Assembly: GCA_003481005.1 (NCBI GenBank)
Contig: QUKC01000020.1
Span: forward strand, 1 to 55,291
From: Firmicutes bacterium TM09-10
GTDB taxonomy: Bacteria > Bacillota > Clostridia > Lachnospirales > Lachnospiraceae
Direction of reading: 5' to 3'
Length of the DNA: 55,291 bases
The position numbers were made by a program, and so were the translations under genes. The stretch's first letter is position 1. Each line of letters opens with the position of its first letter. Shown piece after piece: positions 26,868 to 34,671 of the stretch. Under the pieces are notes generated by a model. That model had not been told where the DNA came from, did not search any database, and was given only the letters and a program-made list of their open reading frames with translations.

Positions 26868-27569
26868 CTTTCCTATTTTCTAACCAAAAGAAACGTAAAG
26901 TTCACCCCCCTGCCAATTCAATTAATCAAAAAAATAAATCATGCAGGTGAACGGGCATTTATCGTGACCCAATCTATTAAAAAGCTGAATAAAGATGATA
27001 AAAAATGGGCATTGGACAAAACTGGCTTTAAGCGTGTCGAAGATGATACACCCATTAGTCTTTCTGAAATCCCAGAAGATGATAACGGACTGTACTACAA
27101 AGATGAGCCTTATACCCCTAATACATTACACCAGCGTCTGATTGTTACCTATTCTCCTAAATATGCAAGATATCAAAAAGCAATACGTGATGCACAGGTA
27201 GATCGCGCTGAAAAAATGCTCAATTCCGGAAAGGTGAAAAAAGAACGTAGAAATCCAAATGATCCCGCAAGATTTATCGGAAAGATTGCTGTTACAGAAG
27301 ATAGTGAAGCTGCAAAAATCAAAAATTATCTGGATACAGATAAAGTGGCAGATGAAGCACTTTATGATGGAATGTATGCGGTAACTACCGATCTGCTAGA
27401 TGATGATGTAAAAGATATCTTAAAAGTAAGCGAAGGTCGTTGGGAGATTGAAGAATGTTTTCGCATAATGAAAACAGATTTTGAAGCAAGACCAGTTTTT
27501 CTTCATGATGATACACGTATCAAGGCACATTTCCTTATCTGTTTTCTTTCATTACAAAAGGGCAAATGA
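26868..27569 (+). pseudogene. IS1634-family transposase, C-terminal remnant
   Basis: The frame is open from 26868 and recognisable from about 26943 (Ala-Gly-Glu-Arg-Ala-Phe-Ile-Val-Thr-Gln-Ser). The stretch Gly-Arg-Trp-Glu-Ile-Glu-Glu-Cys-Phe-Arg-Ile-Met-Lys-Thr-Asp holds the last Glu of the DDE triad, followed by His-Phe-Leu-Ile-Cys-Phe, as in IS1634/IS4-group enzymes. The N-terminal half, with the first catalytic Asp residues, is missing. The C terminus is cut after Cys-Phe-Leu-Ser-Leu by the junction with repeat A. Not functional. Confidence 0.85.
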
Positions 27570-27698
27570 AAACAATTCAGAAAAAAAGTAAAGGCAGAGA
27601 ATAAAATACTATAGTCTGAAACGATACAAAAAATCGCTGTAACCAGCATATTTACTGATGTTACAGCGATTTTACTTTTCTGAAACTGTCAAAGACAG
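27551..27698. repeat. Direct repeat A, right copy (148 bp)
   Basis: Partner of 12723-12873 in the same orientation, nearly identical. Joins repeat B at 27697-27698. Confidence 0.9.
27629..27673. terminator. Terminator in repeat A, right copy
   Basis: AAAATCGCTGTAAC pairs with GTTACAGCGATTTT around an 18-base middle with CCAG/CTGA, 60 bases after the broken transposase frame. Confidence 0.7.
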
Positions 27699-27790
27699 AA
27701 TTATATAATATTTTAAAAACATGTACAAGTAACTGTAAAATTTTCGCTTGCATATTAGAGGTTTTTCGGATAGAATGGTGATGTTGTAAA
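27697..27790. repeat. Direct repeat B, right copy (94 bp, divergent promoter segment)
   Basis: Partner of 12488-12581 (91 of 94 bases identical). It contains the tRNA-Ser promoter on the plus strand and an orphan copy of the pfkA promoter on the minus strand (GTACAA 27723-27728, ATTATA 27700-27705, 17 bases apart). It marks the outer right edge of the island. Confidence 0.9.
27748..27776 (+). promoter_or_regulatory. Promoter of tRNA-Ser
   Basis: TTGCAT, a 17-base spacer and TAGAAT, ending 21 bases before the first base of the mature tRNA. Confidence 0.75.
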
Positions 27791-27797
27791 AATAGAT

Positions 27798-27883
27798 GGA
27801 GAAGTACCCAAGTGGCTGAAGGGTCCGGCTTCGAACACCGGTAGGCTGTAACAGGCGCGAGGGTTCAAATCCCTCCTTCTCCG
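27798..27883 (+). tRNA. tRNA-Ser, anticodon probably CGA
   Basis: Acceptor stem GGAGAAG/CTTCTCC is perfect with discriminator G, and the D stem is CCC/GGG. The T arm is GAGGG-TTCAAAT-CCCTC. A long variable arm (about 17 bases) marks a class II tRNA, here serine. With stem CCGGC/ACCGG the seven-base loop TTCGAAC gives anticodon CGA. The last stem pair (C31-A39) and C38 are unusual, so the anticodon call is slightly less sure than the amino acid. The CCA end is not encoded. Confidence 0.88.
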
Positions 27884-27892
27884 TACTATGGG

Positions 27893-27923
27893 GCCGGGTT
27901 CATTTTATGAACCCGGCTCTTTT
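27893..27923 (+). terminator. Terminator after tRNA-Ser
   Basis: GCCGGGTTC and GAACCCGGC form a perfect 9-bp stem with loop ATTTTAT, followed by TCTTTT, nine bases after the tRNA. Confidence 0.9.
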
Positions 27924-27988
27924 GCGCACCCTTGCCACCCGGCAGGCATACTCTAATAGCAAATCACCTGCCGCCAAAGCCGATTCTT

Positions 27989-28630
27989 ATGACTTTCTTA
28001 TGGATAATCCCCGAGGCCGCGTTTCTCGCCCTCTCTCTTTCCCTGGATACATTTGTCGCCGGGCTTTCCTACGGAAGCAGCAAAATCCGTCTTCCCCTGA
28101 TCTGCGCTGTCACTGTCAGCCTGGTCTGCTCGGGCGTCCTCTGCCTTTCCATGTTTGCCGGATCCCTTGTACGTCCATTTCTTTCCCCTATCGCAGCCCG
28201 ACTGATCTGCTTTTTCCTGCTTGTCTGCATGGGCGTCCTTCGGATTATCGATCAAGCGATCAAATCCTTTCTGTGCCGTCACGATGACTTTTCCAGAAAT
28301 TTCATGTTCCGCGCCCTTCATTTCCAGTTTTTTCTCTCCGTCTACGCCGATCCCTGCAAGGCGGACGCCGACGCCTCCAAAAGCCTTTCTGTACCGGAAT
28401 CCGTCTGCCTTGCCCTCGCGATGTCCTTAGATGGTGCTGCGGCAGGCTTCGGTGCAGCCCTCGGGAATCTAAATCCTGTCGCCGTTCTTTTCTTTTCCCT
28501 CCTATTCGGATTTACAGCAATACAAGGCGGCTTCCTGCTTGGAAACCGCCTTGCACAAAAAACTCATTTTACTGTTGACTGGCTCTCCGGAGCCCTGCTG
28601 ATTCTGCTGGCATTTCTGCGACTGATCTGA
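27989..28630 (+). CDS. YtaF-like sporulation membrane protein (MntP superfamily)
   Basis: The frame is open from 27932. ATG 27989 is chosen because it gives 213 residues, the usual YtaF length, and a hydrophobic N terminus; no strong ribosome site is visible for either start. About six membrane helices. Two copies of the MntP/YtaF signature occur: Ser-Leu-Ser-Leu-Asp-Thr-Phe-Val-Ala-Gly in the first half and Ala-Met-Ser-Leu-Asp-Gly-Ala-Ala-Ala-Gly in the second. YtaF-type proteins occur in spore formers; transport of a divalent cation is suggested by the family but unproven. It follows the tRNA-Ser terminator. Confidence 0.8.
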   Translation: MTFLWIIPEAAFLALSLSLDTFVAGLSYGSSKIRLPLICAVTVSLVCSGVLCLSMFAGSLVRPFLSPIAARLICFFLLVCMGVLRIIDQAIKSFLCRHDDFSRNFMFRALHFQFFLSVYADPCKADADASKSLSVPESVCLALAMSLDGAAAGFGAALGNLNPVAVLFFSLLFGFTAIQGGFLLGNRLAQKTHFTVDWLSGALLILLAFLRLI

Positions 28631-28650
28631 AGCAGAGACTGTGCGTTCTC

Positions 28651-29652
28651 TTACTTTCCTGATAAATAAACCGCACAGGATGCGCCCGGCAGGATAATTT
28701 CGTCTTTACGGATCAGTTCTTTCCCATTCCAGGCAAAAATAATCAGCGCGCCTTCTTTATTGCATGCATTGACGATCAGATCCGTCCCCGGAATCTGCAG
28801 AAGATGCCGAGGCCAGTTGCCCGTCGCCCATTCGCCGAGATAACACAGCTTTCCGTCTGTCGAAAATGCAGACAACGTATTCGCGCCGCGATTGCAGACA
28901 ATCACCGTCTTCTCATCCGCCATGCAGATTGTTCCCGGATAGTTTGTTCCGTCAAATCTGCTCGTCTTTACACACTCGCTACAGCCACCGTTTTCCCAGC
29001 GGCGCAGCGTGCCTCCCAGCTCCTGAGCGCTGAGCAGCTTTCCGGATTCTTTCTCCGGCAGCAGCTGACGCGGTCCCTCACCGGTCGGTAAAACCAGCGC
29101 TTCCAGTTCTTTTTCCGGCAGTCCGTCTTTTAACTCATAACGGTAAATCCGGTCACAGCCAAGATCTGCAAGGTACAGAATGTTATCCTGCTCGCTGACC
29201 CAGTGTGCGTGCGGGCAGATTTTTTCTGTCTGTACATCGATCACGTCAGCACCCGGACTGCGATGCCAACGGATTTTTTCGAGATCATAATCCACTGCAA
29301 AGAAATCCCCGGTTCCATAGCAGCTCGCATACAATGCCTTTTTCCCGGCATACAGATGGCACAGTTCTCCACCCGGAAGGAAAATCTTTTTGCCGGTCGG
29401 GACAGGAATCCCATCTTCCGAAAGGCGGTACTGATAAATGTAAGCGTGTTTTTCTCCGACCAGTTCCGCAACTGTATACAGGAAGCCTCCATACAGCAGG
29501 CTAAAGGACGGATTGTCTCCCTGCCGGATTCCGCCGGTTATTTCTGTATGCACTTCCCCGGTTTCCGTATTTTCAAAAAGCTTTACCGCAAGCAGGTCAC
29601 TGCCCGTTTCTGCACCGTAACCGCTGCAAAGCAGCATGATTTTCTGTTCCAT
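28651..29652 (-). CDS. Lactonase family protein, seven-bladed beta-propeller
   Basis: 333 residues without a signal peptide. Features of the YbhE/Pgl-type lactonase family: an N-terminal Gly-Tyr-Gly segment, Pro-Ser-Phe early in blade 1, Cys-Pro-His-Ala-His-Trp (conserved His-Ala-His), Asp-Leu-Gly-Cys-Asp-Arg-Ile, Glu-Gly-Pro-Arg and Asn-Trp-Pro-Arg. The likely reaction is hydrolysis of 6-phosphogluconolactone or another sugar lactone. ACGGAGGAACC precedes the ATG. It lies 10 bases after the esterase gene, so the two probably form an operon. Confidence 0.82.
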   Translation of the reverse strand: MEQKIMLLCSGYGAETGSDLLAVKLFENTETGEVHTEITGGIRQGDNPSFSLLYGGFLYTVAELVGEKHAYIYQYRLSEDGIPVPTGKKIFLPGGELCHLYAGKKALYASCYGTGDFFAVDYDLEKIRWHRSPGADVIDVQTEKICPHAHWVSEQDNILYLADLGCDRIYRYELKDGLPEKELEALVLPTGEGPRQLLPEKESGKLLSAQELGGTLRRWENGGCSECVKTSRFDGTNYPGTICMADEKTVIVCNRGANTLSAFSTDGKLCYLGEWATGNWPRHLLQIPGTDLIVNACNKEGALIIFAWNGKELIRKDEIILPGASCAVYLSGK

Positions 29653-29662
29653 GGTTCCTCCG

Positions 29663-30469
29663 TCAGGTCAGATCCAGATCGGTGTCAAGCCACCAGCGCA
29701 GGACATCCTGGATCTTCGCATCCCAGTATTTCCACTGATGGTCGCCGCTGGATTCTTCCAGCTTCATCTCGTAACCAAGCTCTTTCATATATGCCCATGC
29801 TCTCTTGTTTCCCTCGTACAGGAAATCCTCCGTACCGCACCAGCTGTAAAGTCTGGGAATCGGTTTCCCGGAGGTCTTGAGCTTCTTTGCAAGTGCCATC
29901 AGATCGTTATCAGAGCCTTCCAGCTGTTCCAGAGAACCATAAATTCCTCTGAACAGAGCTGCATCCCGGGTATCGCCATCCAGATGTCTTCCAACATCCT
30001 CTATAATATCCAGACAGCCGGACAGAGATGCTGCTGCTCCAAATGTCTCACTTGCACCAAGACCAAGCTTCCATGCACCGTAGCCACCCATCGACAGGCC
30101 TGCTGCCAGATTGTCTTCTTTTTTATCCGACATCTGCGGGAAAAATTCTCTGCAGATTTTGGGCAGTTCCTCGGAAATATAAGTCCAATAACGCATTCCG
30201 TAGGTTGTATCTGTATAAAATGCAAGATGTGTGGTGGGCATAACAACTGCAATACCAAGCTGGCTCACATAACGCTCGATAGAGGTTCGGCGCTGCCAGA
30301 TTGTCTGATCGTCGCTCATTCCATGCAGAAGATACATGGTTTTTAACTTACCCTCCGCACCTTTTCCCTCCATTCCGATCTGTCCGTTTGTCTGCTGCGG
30401 CAGAATCACGTCCGCTGACGTACACATCCCCAGTACATCAGAAAAGAAATTCACATGTAAAAGTGCCAT
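29663..30469 (-). CDS. Esterase D / tributyrin-esterase-like alpha/beta hydrolase
   Basis: 268 residues, no signal peptide. The nucleophile elbow Gly-Leu-Ser-Met-Gly-Gly (about residue 128-133) and the oxyanion segment Leu-Leu-His-Gly-Met-Ser-Asp-Asp (about 50) are plain. A C-terminal Asp/His pair (Gly-Thr-Glu-Asp ... Ser-Gly-Asp-His-Gln-Trp) completes the triad. Relatives hydrolyse short acyl esters or acetylated sugars. Upstream of and probably co-transcribed with the lactonase gene. Confidence 0.83.
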   Translation of the reverse strand: MALLHVNFFSDVLGMCTSADVILPQQTNGQIGMEGKGAEGKLKTMYLLHGMSDDQTIWQRRTSIERYVSQLGIAVVMPTTHLAFYTDTTYGMRYWTYISEELPKICREFFPQMSDKKEDNLAAGLSMGGYGAWKLGLGASETFGAAASLSGCLDIIEDVGRHLDGDTRDAALFRGIYGSLEQLEGSDNDLMALAKKLKTSGKPIPRLYSWCGTEDFLYEGNKRAWAYMKELGYEMKLEESSGDHQWKYWDAKIQDVLRWWLDTDLDLT

Positions 30470-30578
30470 TTTTATCCTCCTCTTTTTGCCCTTTCAGGGT
30501 TATTCTCATGCAATTATTATCTTCTTCCCTCCCGCTTTCGTCAAGATAGTTTCGAGAAGTGACTTTTTTAAAAAAAGA

Positions 30579-30608
30579 TTGACAAATTCTGACAATTCCA
30601 TGTACAAT
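30579..30608 (+). promoter_or_regulatory. Promoter of tRNA-Phe
   Basis: TTGACA, an 18-base spacer and TACAAT; the tRNA begins 32 bases after the -10 box. Confidence 0.75.
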
Positions 30609-30640
30609 AAAACACGGATTTCGGAGAATTCCGTATTCCT

Positions 30641-30713
<73 letters not shown>

Positions 30714-30717
30714 TTTT

Positions 30718-31038
30718 TTATTTGAATTTTAAAAAGGTTTCAACTCTGTACGGAGCTGAAACCTTTTTTGGTGGGTGAAGCATTTTTCTATGGAAAAGGA
30801 CGGCAAGCATACCGTCAATTTGTGTATACTGGTTGTCTGCCCATCGTTCTTTTATACTATCTGCATCCGGTTCAATGGCTGTTACATCATTATGCTCTGC
30901 CAAATAATTTGCAGTTACTCCGATACCACTGCCGAAATCAAGTATCTTCTTATCACGAATGTCTCCTAATTGTTTCCAGACAATTCGCTTCATGAGACAT
31001 TCCCAAGGTTGTAACTCTGTCATTTTTTTACTCACCAT
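30718..31038 (-). pseudogene. Class I SAM methyltransferase, 3'-truncated
   Basis: About the first 75 residues resemble a Rossmann-fold methyltransferase: Ile-Leu-Asp-Phe-Gly-Ser-Gly-Ile-Gly-Val (SAM-binding motif I) and Val-Thr-Ala-Ile-Glu-Pro (motif II). After Asp-Asn-Gln-Tyr-Thr-Gln-Ile the sequence no longer looks like the family, and the frame runs into the tRNA-Phe terminator. Catalytic motifs are missing, so this is a fragment. Its start overlaps the end of the GNAT gene upstream by seven bases. Confidence 0.75.
30731..30769. terminator. Bidirectional terminator after tRNA-Phe
   Basis: AAAAAGGTTTCA pairs with TGAAACCTTTTT, plus inner ACTC/GGAG-type pairing, 17 bases after the tRNA. 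T runs are present for both strands. It lies inside the 3' end of the truncated methyltransferase frame. Confidence 0.85.
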
Positions 31039-31502
31039 ACCAGCTCCATTTCATCTTCCATTTTCGCAAATCCGTATCTCTTATACAACGGTCGTCCCAT
31101 ATACGTTGCCTCTAATGCAATCTGTAGCACACCCTGTTCCTTCGCATCCTTTACCAGCAAATCCAATATGTGAATTGCAATTCCCTGTCTTCTATATTCC
31201 GGTGCAGTATACATATTCATAATATACGCCTTTTTACCAGTCGGATTATGATATGTCGGCATCACCTGATAAAAACTGACACCACCTGCACCGACAAATG
31301 CCCCGTTATCATACACCAAATATGCAATATGCTCTCCTGTTTCCAACGCACGCCTATAATATGCATATGATTCTTTCTCCACAACGGACATATCCTCATC
31401 ATCTGGCAACTTATTTGCTGCACGAAGCACAATTATTCTTGTTCTTACCAATTCATCGATATCTTCCATTGTTGCTCTTTTATATACAAATTTTTGTATC
31501 AT
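31032..31502 (-). CDS. GNAT family N-acetyltransferase
   Basis: 156 residues, complete. N-terminal strand Lys-Arg-Ala-Thr-Met-Glu-Asp; central strand Gly-Ala-Gly-Gly-Val-Ser-Phe-Tyr; acetyl-CoA motif A Met-Tyr-Thr-Ala-Pro-Glu-Tyr-Arg-Arg-Gln-Gly-Ile-Ala; and C-terminal Leu-Tyr-Lys-Arg-Tyr-Gly-Phe. Acceptor unknown. GAGGTG precedes the ATG. It heads a row of small acquired or decayed genes on the minus strand. Confidence 0.88.
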   Translation of the reverse strand: MIQKFVYKRATMEDIDELVRTRIIVLRAANKLPDDEDMSVVEKESYAYYRRALETGEHIAYLVYDNGAFVGAGGVSFYQVMPTYHNPTGKKAYIMNMYTAPEYRRQGIAIHILDLLVKDAKEQGVLQIALEATYMGRPLYKRYGFAKMEDEMELVW

Positions 31503-31522
31503 TCTGCACCTCTGTCACTACC

Positions 31523-31792
31523 TCAAAACTCCGGCAATTCCAAAAATATAACCTCATTCTCATTTGCTACACCTGTATATATTTTGTCTGAATACTGTCC
31601 TATTGAACAATAATGATTCATAACATACCTTGCTGTGTATGGCATTTCCAGTTCATCCAATTGTTTTAGAGAAAACCATTTCAATTCTCCTTCATTCGAG
31701 ACCAAATCATCACTAACTTCTTCATTAAGTATTGCGAAAAAATAGTAATTTTGTCTTATCTCCCCTTTCGTTCTTCGTAAGGTAACATACAT
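31523..31792 (-). pseudogene. NUDIX hydrolase C-terminal fragment
   Basis: 89 residues resembling the second half of a NUDIX fold (Tyr-Tyr-Phe-Phe-Ala-Ile-Leu ... Leu-Lys-Trp-Phe-Ser-Leu-Lys-Gln-Leu). The N-terminal part with the Glu-rich NUDIX box is missing. No convincing ribosome site. A remnant of the same family as the complete domain at 32062-33180. Confidence 0.6.
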
Positions 31793-31840
31793 AACTCAAA
31801 CACTCACTTTCTGCCCCAATGATTTAGGTGTATACATATT

Positions 31841-32053
31841 TCATATATCAATCCACTGTATAAATGCGGTTTTATCTGAACTGTTATAACCGGCATTTCG
31901 ATAGAAATTCAATGTACTTTCTTCCTTTGAACCTGTAAGCAACATCATCTTGTAGCAATGATTCTCTTCTGCAATTTTCTTGGCAAAATTTAGGCAATCT
32001 GCAGCATAACCTTTCTTTCGATACGCCCCATGTGTTACCACATTTTCATCCAA
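31841..32053 (-). pseudogene. GNAT acetyltransferase C-terminal fragment
   Basis: 70 residues beginning inside motif A (Glu-Asn-Val-Val-Thr-His-Gly-Ala-Tyr-Arg-Lys-Lys-Gly-Tyr-Ala) and ending in Asn-Phe-Tyr-Arg-Asn-Ala-Gly-Tyr, the usual C-terminal half of a GNAT protein. The first half is gone. It lies nine bases after the NUDIX-M24 gene, so recombination probably joined the two. Confidence 0.7.
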
Positions 32054-32061
32054 TCTATATC

Positions 32062-33180
32062 TTAAAGTTCCATCAGCCCGTTTTCATCAAAGTAATAAAT
32101 ATTCTCTTTTTTATAACCATACTTTGAATCTGGAAATGATATGTGCGGTTCAAATGTAAAATACTTCACATCGCCAAGCTTCGTCACATTACCTTTTTCA
32201 ATGTAAACTCTATCACCTTTGGTTTTTACAATGGAATGCCCCAGATTGCCCATAAAATCAAGATTCAAAAATCCATTTTCTACGATGTACTTATTCATAT
32301 GATAGTACAATTCCTCACAGGTTGTTTCCTTCGTGGCAAAACACAATAATTCTATATGTAATTTTTCTTCCATCTGCAGACCGCTTTTCCATTCCGGATT
32401 TTCAATCAGCCCTATTTCCTCTACAACCTTACCATTTTCCACAATAATAGTTCTCGCATAGTCTCCCCAGATATTACCTGCCTGCGGACTTAAATCAATG
32501 GTTATAATATCGTTATTTCCTATAACTCTATCCGAAGTTACATACTGCTTACCAGATACAGAAACAGTTGTTTCATCTCCTGCAAATACAAATGCACCAA
32601 CATCCCAATACCAGAACGAATCTGCACCCAACTCTAACAGTTTTTCCTCACAAAACTTTCGGATCTCAAGTAAATTCGTTCCCGGCTTGATAATTTTCTT
32701 TATGTATTCTATAGTCTGTTTCGCTGCCAGCTGTATGCGACTGTAAGATTGCTTTTCTATCTGCAAATACTTTTCAATCAATTTAGGCTGAATCAGTGGA
32801 TAAGTCCAGTTTTGTGGCAACTCATCCATAAGTTCAACCTTCTCCATCTCACTTTCCAGCTTACCAGAAAATTCCATTATTTCTGCAAAACATAATAATC
32901 CAAATGTTTCCTCACCGGTCTCATTTACACTATTCTTACCCGTAACGGAATAAACGCATATTGGCTTAATATCAAACCGGATAGCACCTGTTTCTTCCTG
33001 AAGTTCTCTCTTGGCAGTTTCCAAAATATCTTCTCCAACTTCACGATGACCTCCCGGAGCCTCATAGGTATCTCGCTCCTTATGTTTGCAAAATACCCAT
33101 TTGCCATTACTCAGTGAAATAATTACTGCAAATTTCAATAGTGAATCATCTACTGTATCGTAAAATTTTACTTCCAACAT
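32062..33180 (-). CDS. NUDIX hydrolase fused to an M24 peptidase-like domain
   Basis: Start at 33180, nine bases after AAGGAG; the frame extends upstream to 33219. 372 residues. Residues about 1-135 form a NUDIX domain with a perfect box at 44-66 (Gly-x5-Glu-x7-Arg-Glu-Leu-x-Glu-Glu-x-Gly). Residues about 145-372 form an M24 pita-bread domain with Ile-Asp-Leu-Ser and Gly-Asp-Tyr-Ala-Arg (two Asp), Gly-Asn-Leu-Gly-His-Ser (His) and Phe-Glu-Pro-His (Glu). The last Glu is not obvious. The fusion suggests linked hydrolysis of a nucleotide-like and an amide bond in one compound, which is inference. Confidence 0.78.
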   Translation of the reverse strand: MLEVKFYDTVDDSLLKFAVIISLSNGKWVFCKHKERDTYEAPGGHREVGEDILETAKRELQEETGAIRFDIKPICVYSVTGKNSVNETGEETFGLLCFAEIMEFSGKLESEMEKVELMDELPQNWTYPLIQPKLIEKYLQIEKQSYSRIQLAAKQTIEYIKKIIKPGTNLLEIRKFCEEKLLELGADSFWYWDVGAFVFAGDETTVSVSGKQYVTSDRVIGNNDIITIDLSPQAGNIWGDYARTIIVENGKVVEEIGLIENPEWKSGLQMEEKLHIELLCFATKETTCEELYYHMNKYIVENGFLNLDFMGNLGHSIVKTKGDRVYIEKGNVTKLGDVKYFTFEPHISFPDSKYGYKKENIYYFDENGLMEL

Positions 33181-33215
33181 ATCACTTTTCTCCTTCCCAT
33201 TCTGCCATAAACTCT

Positions 33216-33980
33216 TCAAGAAAGTCCTCCATAACAGCTTCCCACCAGCTTTAAGAATTTCTTATCATTCATCTGCTCATTCGTAACATACTCCCCATCG
33301 CAAAATAGCGCATAAGTCGTGATCGGTGTTGGTACATTCTGAGCATCCTTCCTGCTTTCGATCTTCACAGCCTTGAATGGAATGCCATTCTTCTGAGCGG
33401 TTTCTTCCAAGATTGGTACATACTTTGCATTGAAAGGACATTGGTTTGTATAATAAAGAACATAGCCACGTTCATTTATATGAGGATGTTTTGCACATTC
33501 CTTGAACACCGGTGGCTCAGTTTTCTCTTCAAATGGCAGATACCATAGCTGGATTCCATTATCAGCCTCATCACAAGCTTCAAATCCTTTATATTTTAGA
33601 AACTTCGGATCGGCCAGAAATGGCTTTTTCCTTGTTGCCGCAAGAATACATAGGCCTTCCTTCCCCTTTTCTTTGCTGTCCTCAATACACTCGGAAAGTA
33701 AGTCACTTGAATATCCATGACCTTTGAAAGATCCGGACACCCACAAACAATTAATATACATATAACCAGGTGCTTCGATTGGATTCCATGCACACTCCGC
33801 AGGTATGTACTCAATAAAGCACTTGCCACGTTCTACACTCTTAAGAAACACAAGACCTTCATCAAATCTATCCGCAAGCCATGCCTTCTTTGATGATACC
33901 TGAATATCTTTATTGTTGGAAATGGCACAGCAAATGTGCTCCTTTTCAAGATTTTCTTTCGTAACTCTAATATATTCCAT
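33216..33980 (-). CDS. GNAT acetyltransferase with YoaP-like thioredoxin-fold C terminus
   Basis: 254 residues. The N-terminal GNAT half (about 1-150) has Cys-Leu-Trp-Val-Ser-Gly-Ser-Phe-Lys-Gly-His-Gly-Tyr (motif A) and Phe-Leu-Lys-Tyr-Lys-Gly-Phe. The C-terminal half (about 165-254) has Tyr-Tyr-Thr-Asn-Gln-Cys-Pro-Phe-Asn-Ala-Lys-Tyr, the pattern of the YoaP domain with a lone active-site-like Cys. Function unknown. Five bases separate it from the GyrI-like gene upstream, and its end overlaps the long form of the NUDIX-M24 frame. Confidence 0.8.
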   Translation of the reverse strand: MEYIRVTKENLEKEHICCAISNNKDIQVSSKKAWLADRFDEGLVFLKSVERGKCFIEYIPAECAWNPIEAPGYMYINCLWVSGSFKGHGYSSDLLSECIEDSKEKGKEGLCILAATRKKPFLADPKFLKYKGFEACDEADNGIQLWYLPFEEKTEPPVFKECAKHPHINERGYVLYYTNQCPFNAKYVPILEETAQKNGIPFKAVKIESRKDAQNVPTPITTYALFCDGEYVTNEQMNDKKFLKLVGSCYGGLS

Positions 33981-33984
33981 ACCT

Positions 33985-34671
33985 TTAAGCCTTCCTTATC
34001 GGATGTCTGACCACAGTCTTCAGTTTCTCCGGTGCCACCTTCCGCGCATCACTCAGATAAATCTCGTGGTGCATTCTCTGATCCGTTATATCAAGTGTAT
34101 ATCCCTGTTCTTCCATAAATCTGTGCATTGCATCTACCGTAGCAGGCTCATCGTCATACGCTCCGATATGCATACACTGTACACATAAGCCCTCCTCATA
34201 GGAAAAAAACTCAACCTTAGAAAAATCCTGTTTTTTCTTTGCCGTAGCTTTCCTGACAGCCCAGTCGAAATCTTCCCTGGTAACAAAATCTGGCAAGCGA
34301 ATAACAGAGATCCACTTAAAATCTTCCTTACGAGCATAATCAATTCCGGATACTCCGTCTCGCCTGCCGGCTCGGTCGGTTCGCAGTATGGCGTCCCCCG
34401 GACGCCGCTCACCCTGCCACCAGAATCCCTCTAATGGCGGCACGACATAATCGAAGTATCCATCAATCTGATGATCTTCCTTTTTGCTCATTTTAATCGT
34501 AAATGCAATTCCATACAGAAGGCCGATAGCCTGCTTATATTCTCCATCTTCATCATTCGGATTGCCGCTTCCTCTCACTGCTATATAATTCATTTTCGGG
34601 ACTCTGACAATAGACGGTGTTCCCTTCGGCATATAAAATTCCTTGTATTCCTTTTTATAATCAAACATCAT
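33985..34671 (-). CDS. GyrI-like small-molecule-binding domain protein with an in-frame insertion
   Basis: 228 residues. GyrI/AraC-ligand-type fold: Pro-Lys-Met-Asn-Tyr-Ile-Ala-Val-Arg-Gly near the start, Pro-Leu-Glu-Gly-Phe-Trp-Trp in the middle, Lys-Trp-Ile-Ser-Val-Ile-Arg-Leu-Pro-Asp-Phe, and Cys-Val-Gln-Cys-Met-His-Ile-Gly. Between Trp-Trp-Gln and Asp-Gly-Val-Ser-Gly-Ile lies an Arg/Gly/Asp-rich stretch of about 18 residues encoded by GC-rich palindromic DNA, not expected for the family. Its start overlaps the WYL regulator stop by four bases, so the two are co-translated. Confidence 0.82.
   Translation of the reverse strand: MMFDYKKEYKEFYMPKGTPSIVRVPKMNYIAVRGSGNPNDEDGEYKQAIGLLYGIAFTIKMSKKEDHQIDGYFDYVVPPLEGFWWQGERRPGDAILRTDRAGRRDGVSGIDYARKEDFKWISVIRLPDFVTREDFDWAVRKATAKKKQDFSKVEFFSYEEGLCVQCMHIGAYDDEPATVDAMHRFMEEQGYTLDITDQRMHHEIYLSDARKVAPEKLKTVVRHPIRKA
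34357..34415. repeat. Short GC-rich palindromic insertion inside the GyrI-like gene
   Basis: About 55 bases, much richer in GC than the gene around them, holding the perfect stem GGCGTCC-CCC-GGACGCC (34390-34406). They encode the extra residues in frame. Looks like a small palindromic mobile repeat; boundaries are approximate. Confidence 0.5.

Larger units (their letters stand above)
26868..27698 (+). mobile_element. IS1634-like element remnant at the right island edge
   Basis: Transposase remnant plus repeat A as right end, finishing at the inverted-repeat-like TGAAACTGTCAAAGACAG. The left end was not found, so this copy is 5'-truncated. It lies in the same orientation as the remnant at 12582-12873; together they bracket the island like the two arms of a composite transposon. 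Confidence 0.65.

Noticed and set aside
27798..27883. tRNA-Ser as an integrase-type attachment site for the island
   Set aside because: The duplicated segment ends before the tRNA gene, no part of the tRNA is repeated at the left end, and the island has no tyrosine recombinase gene.
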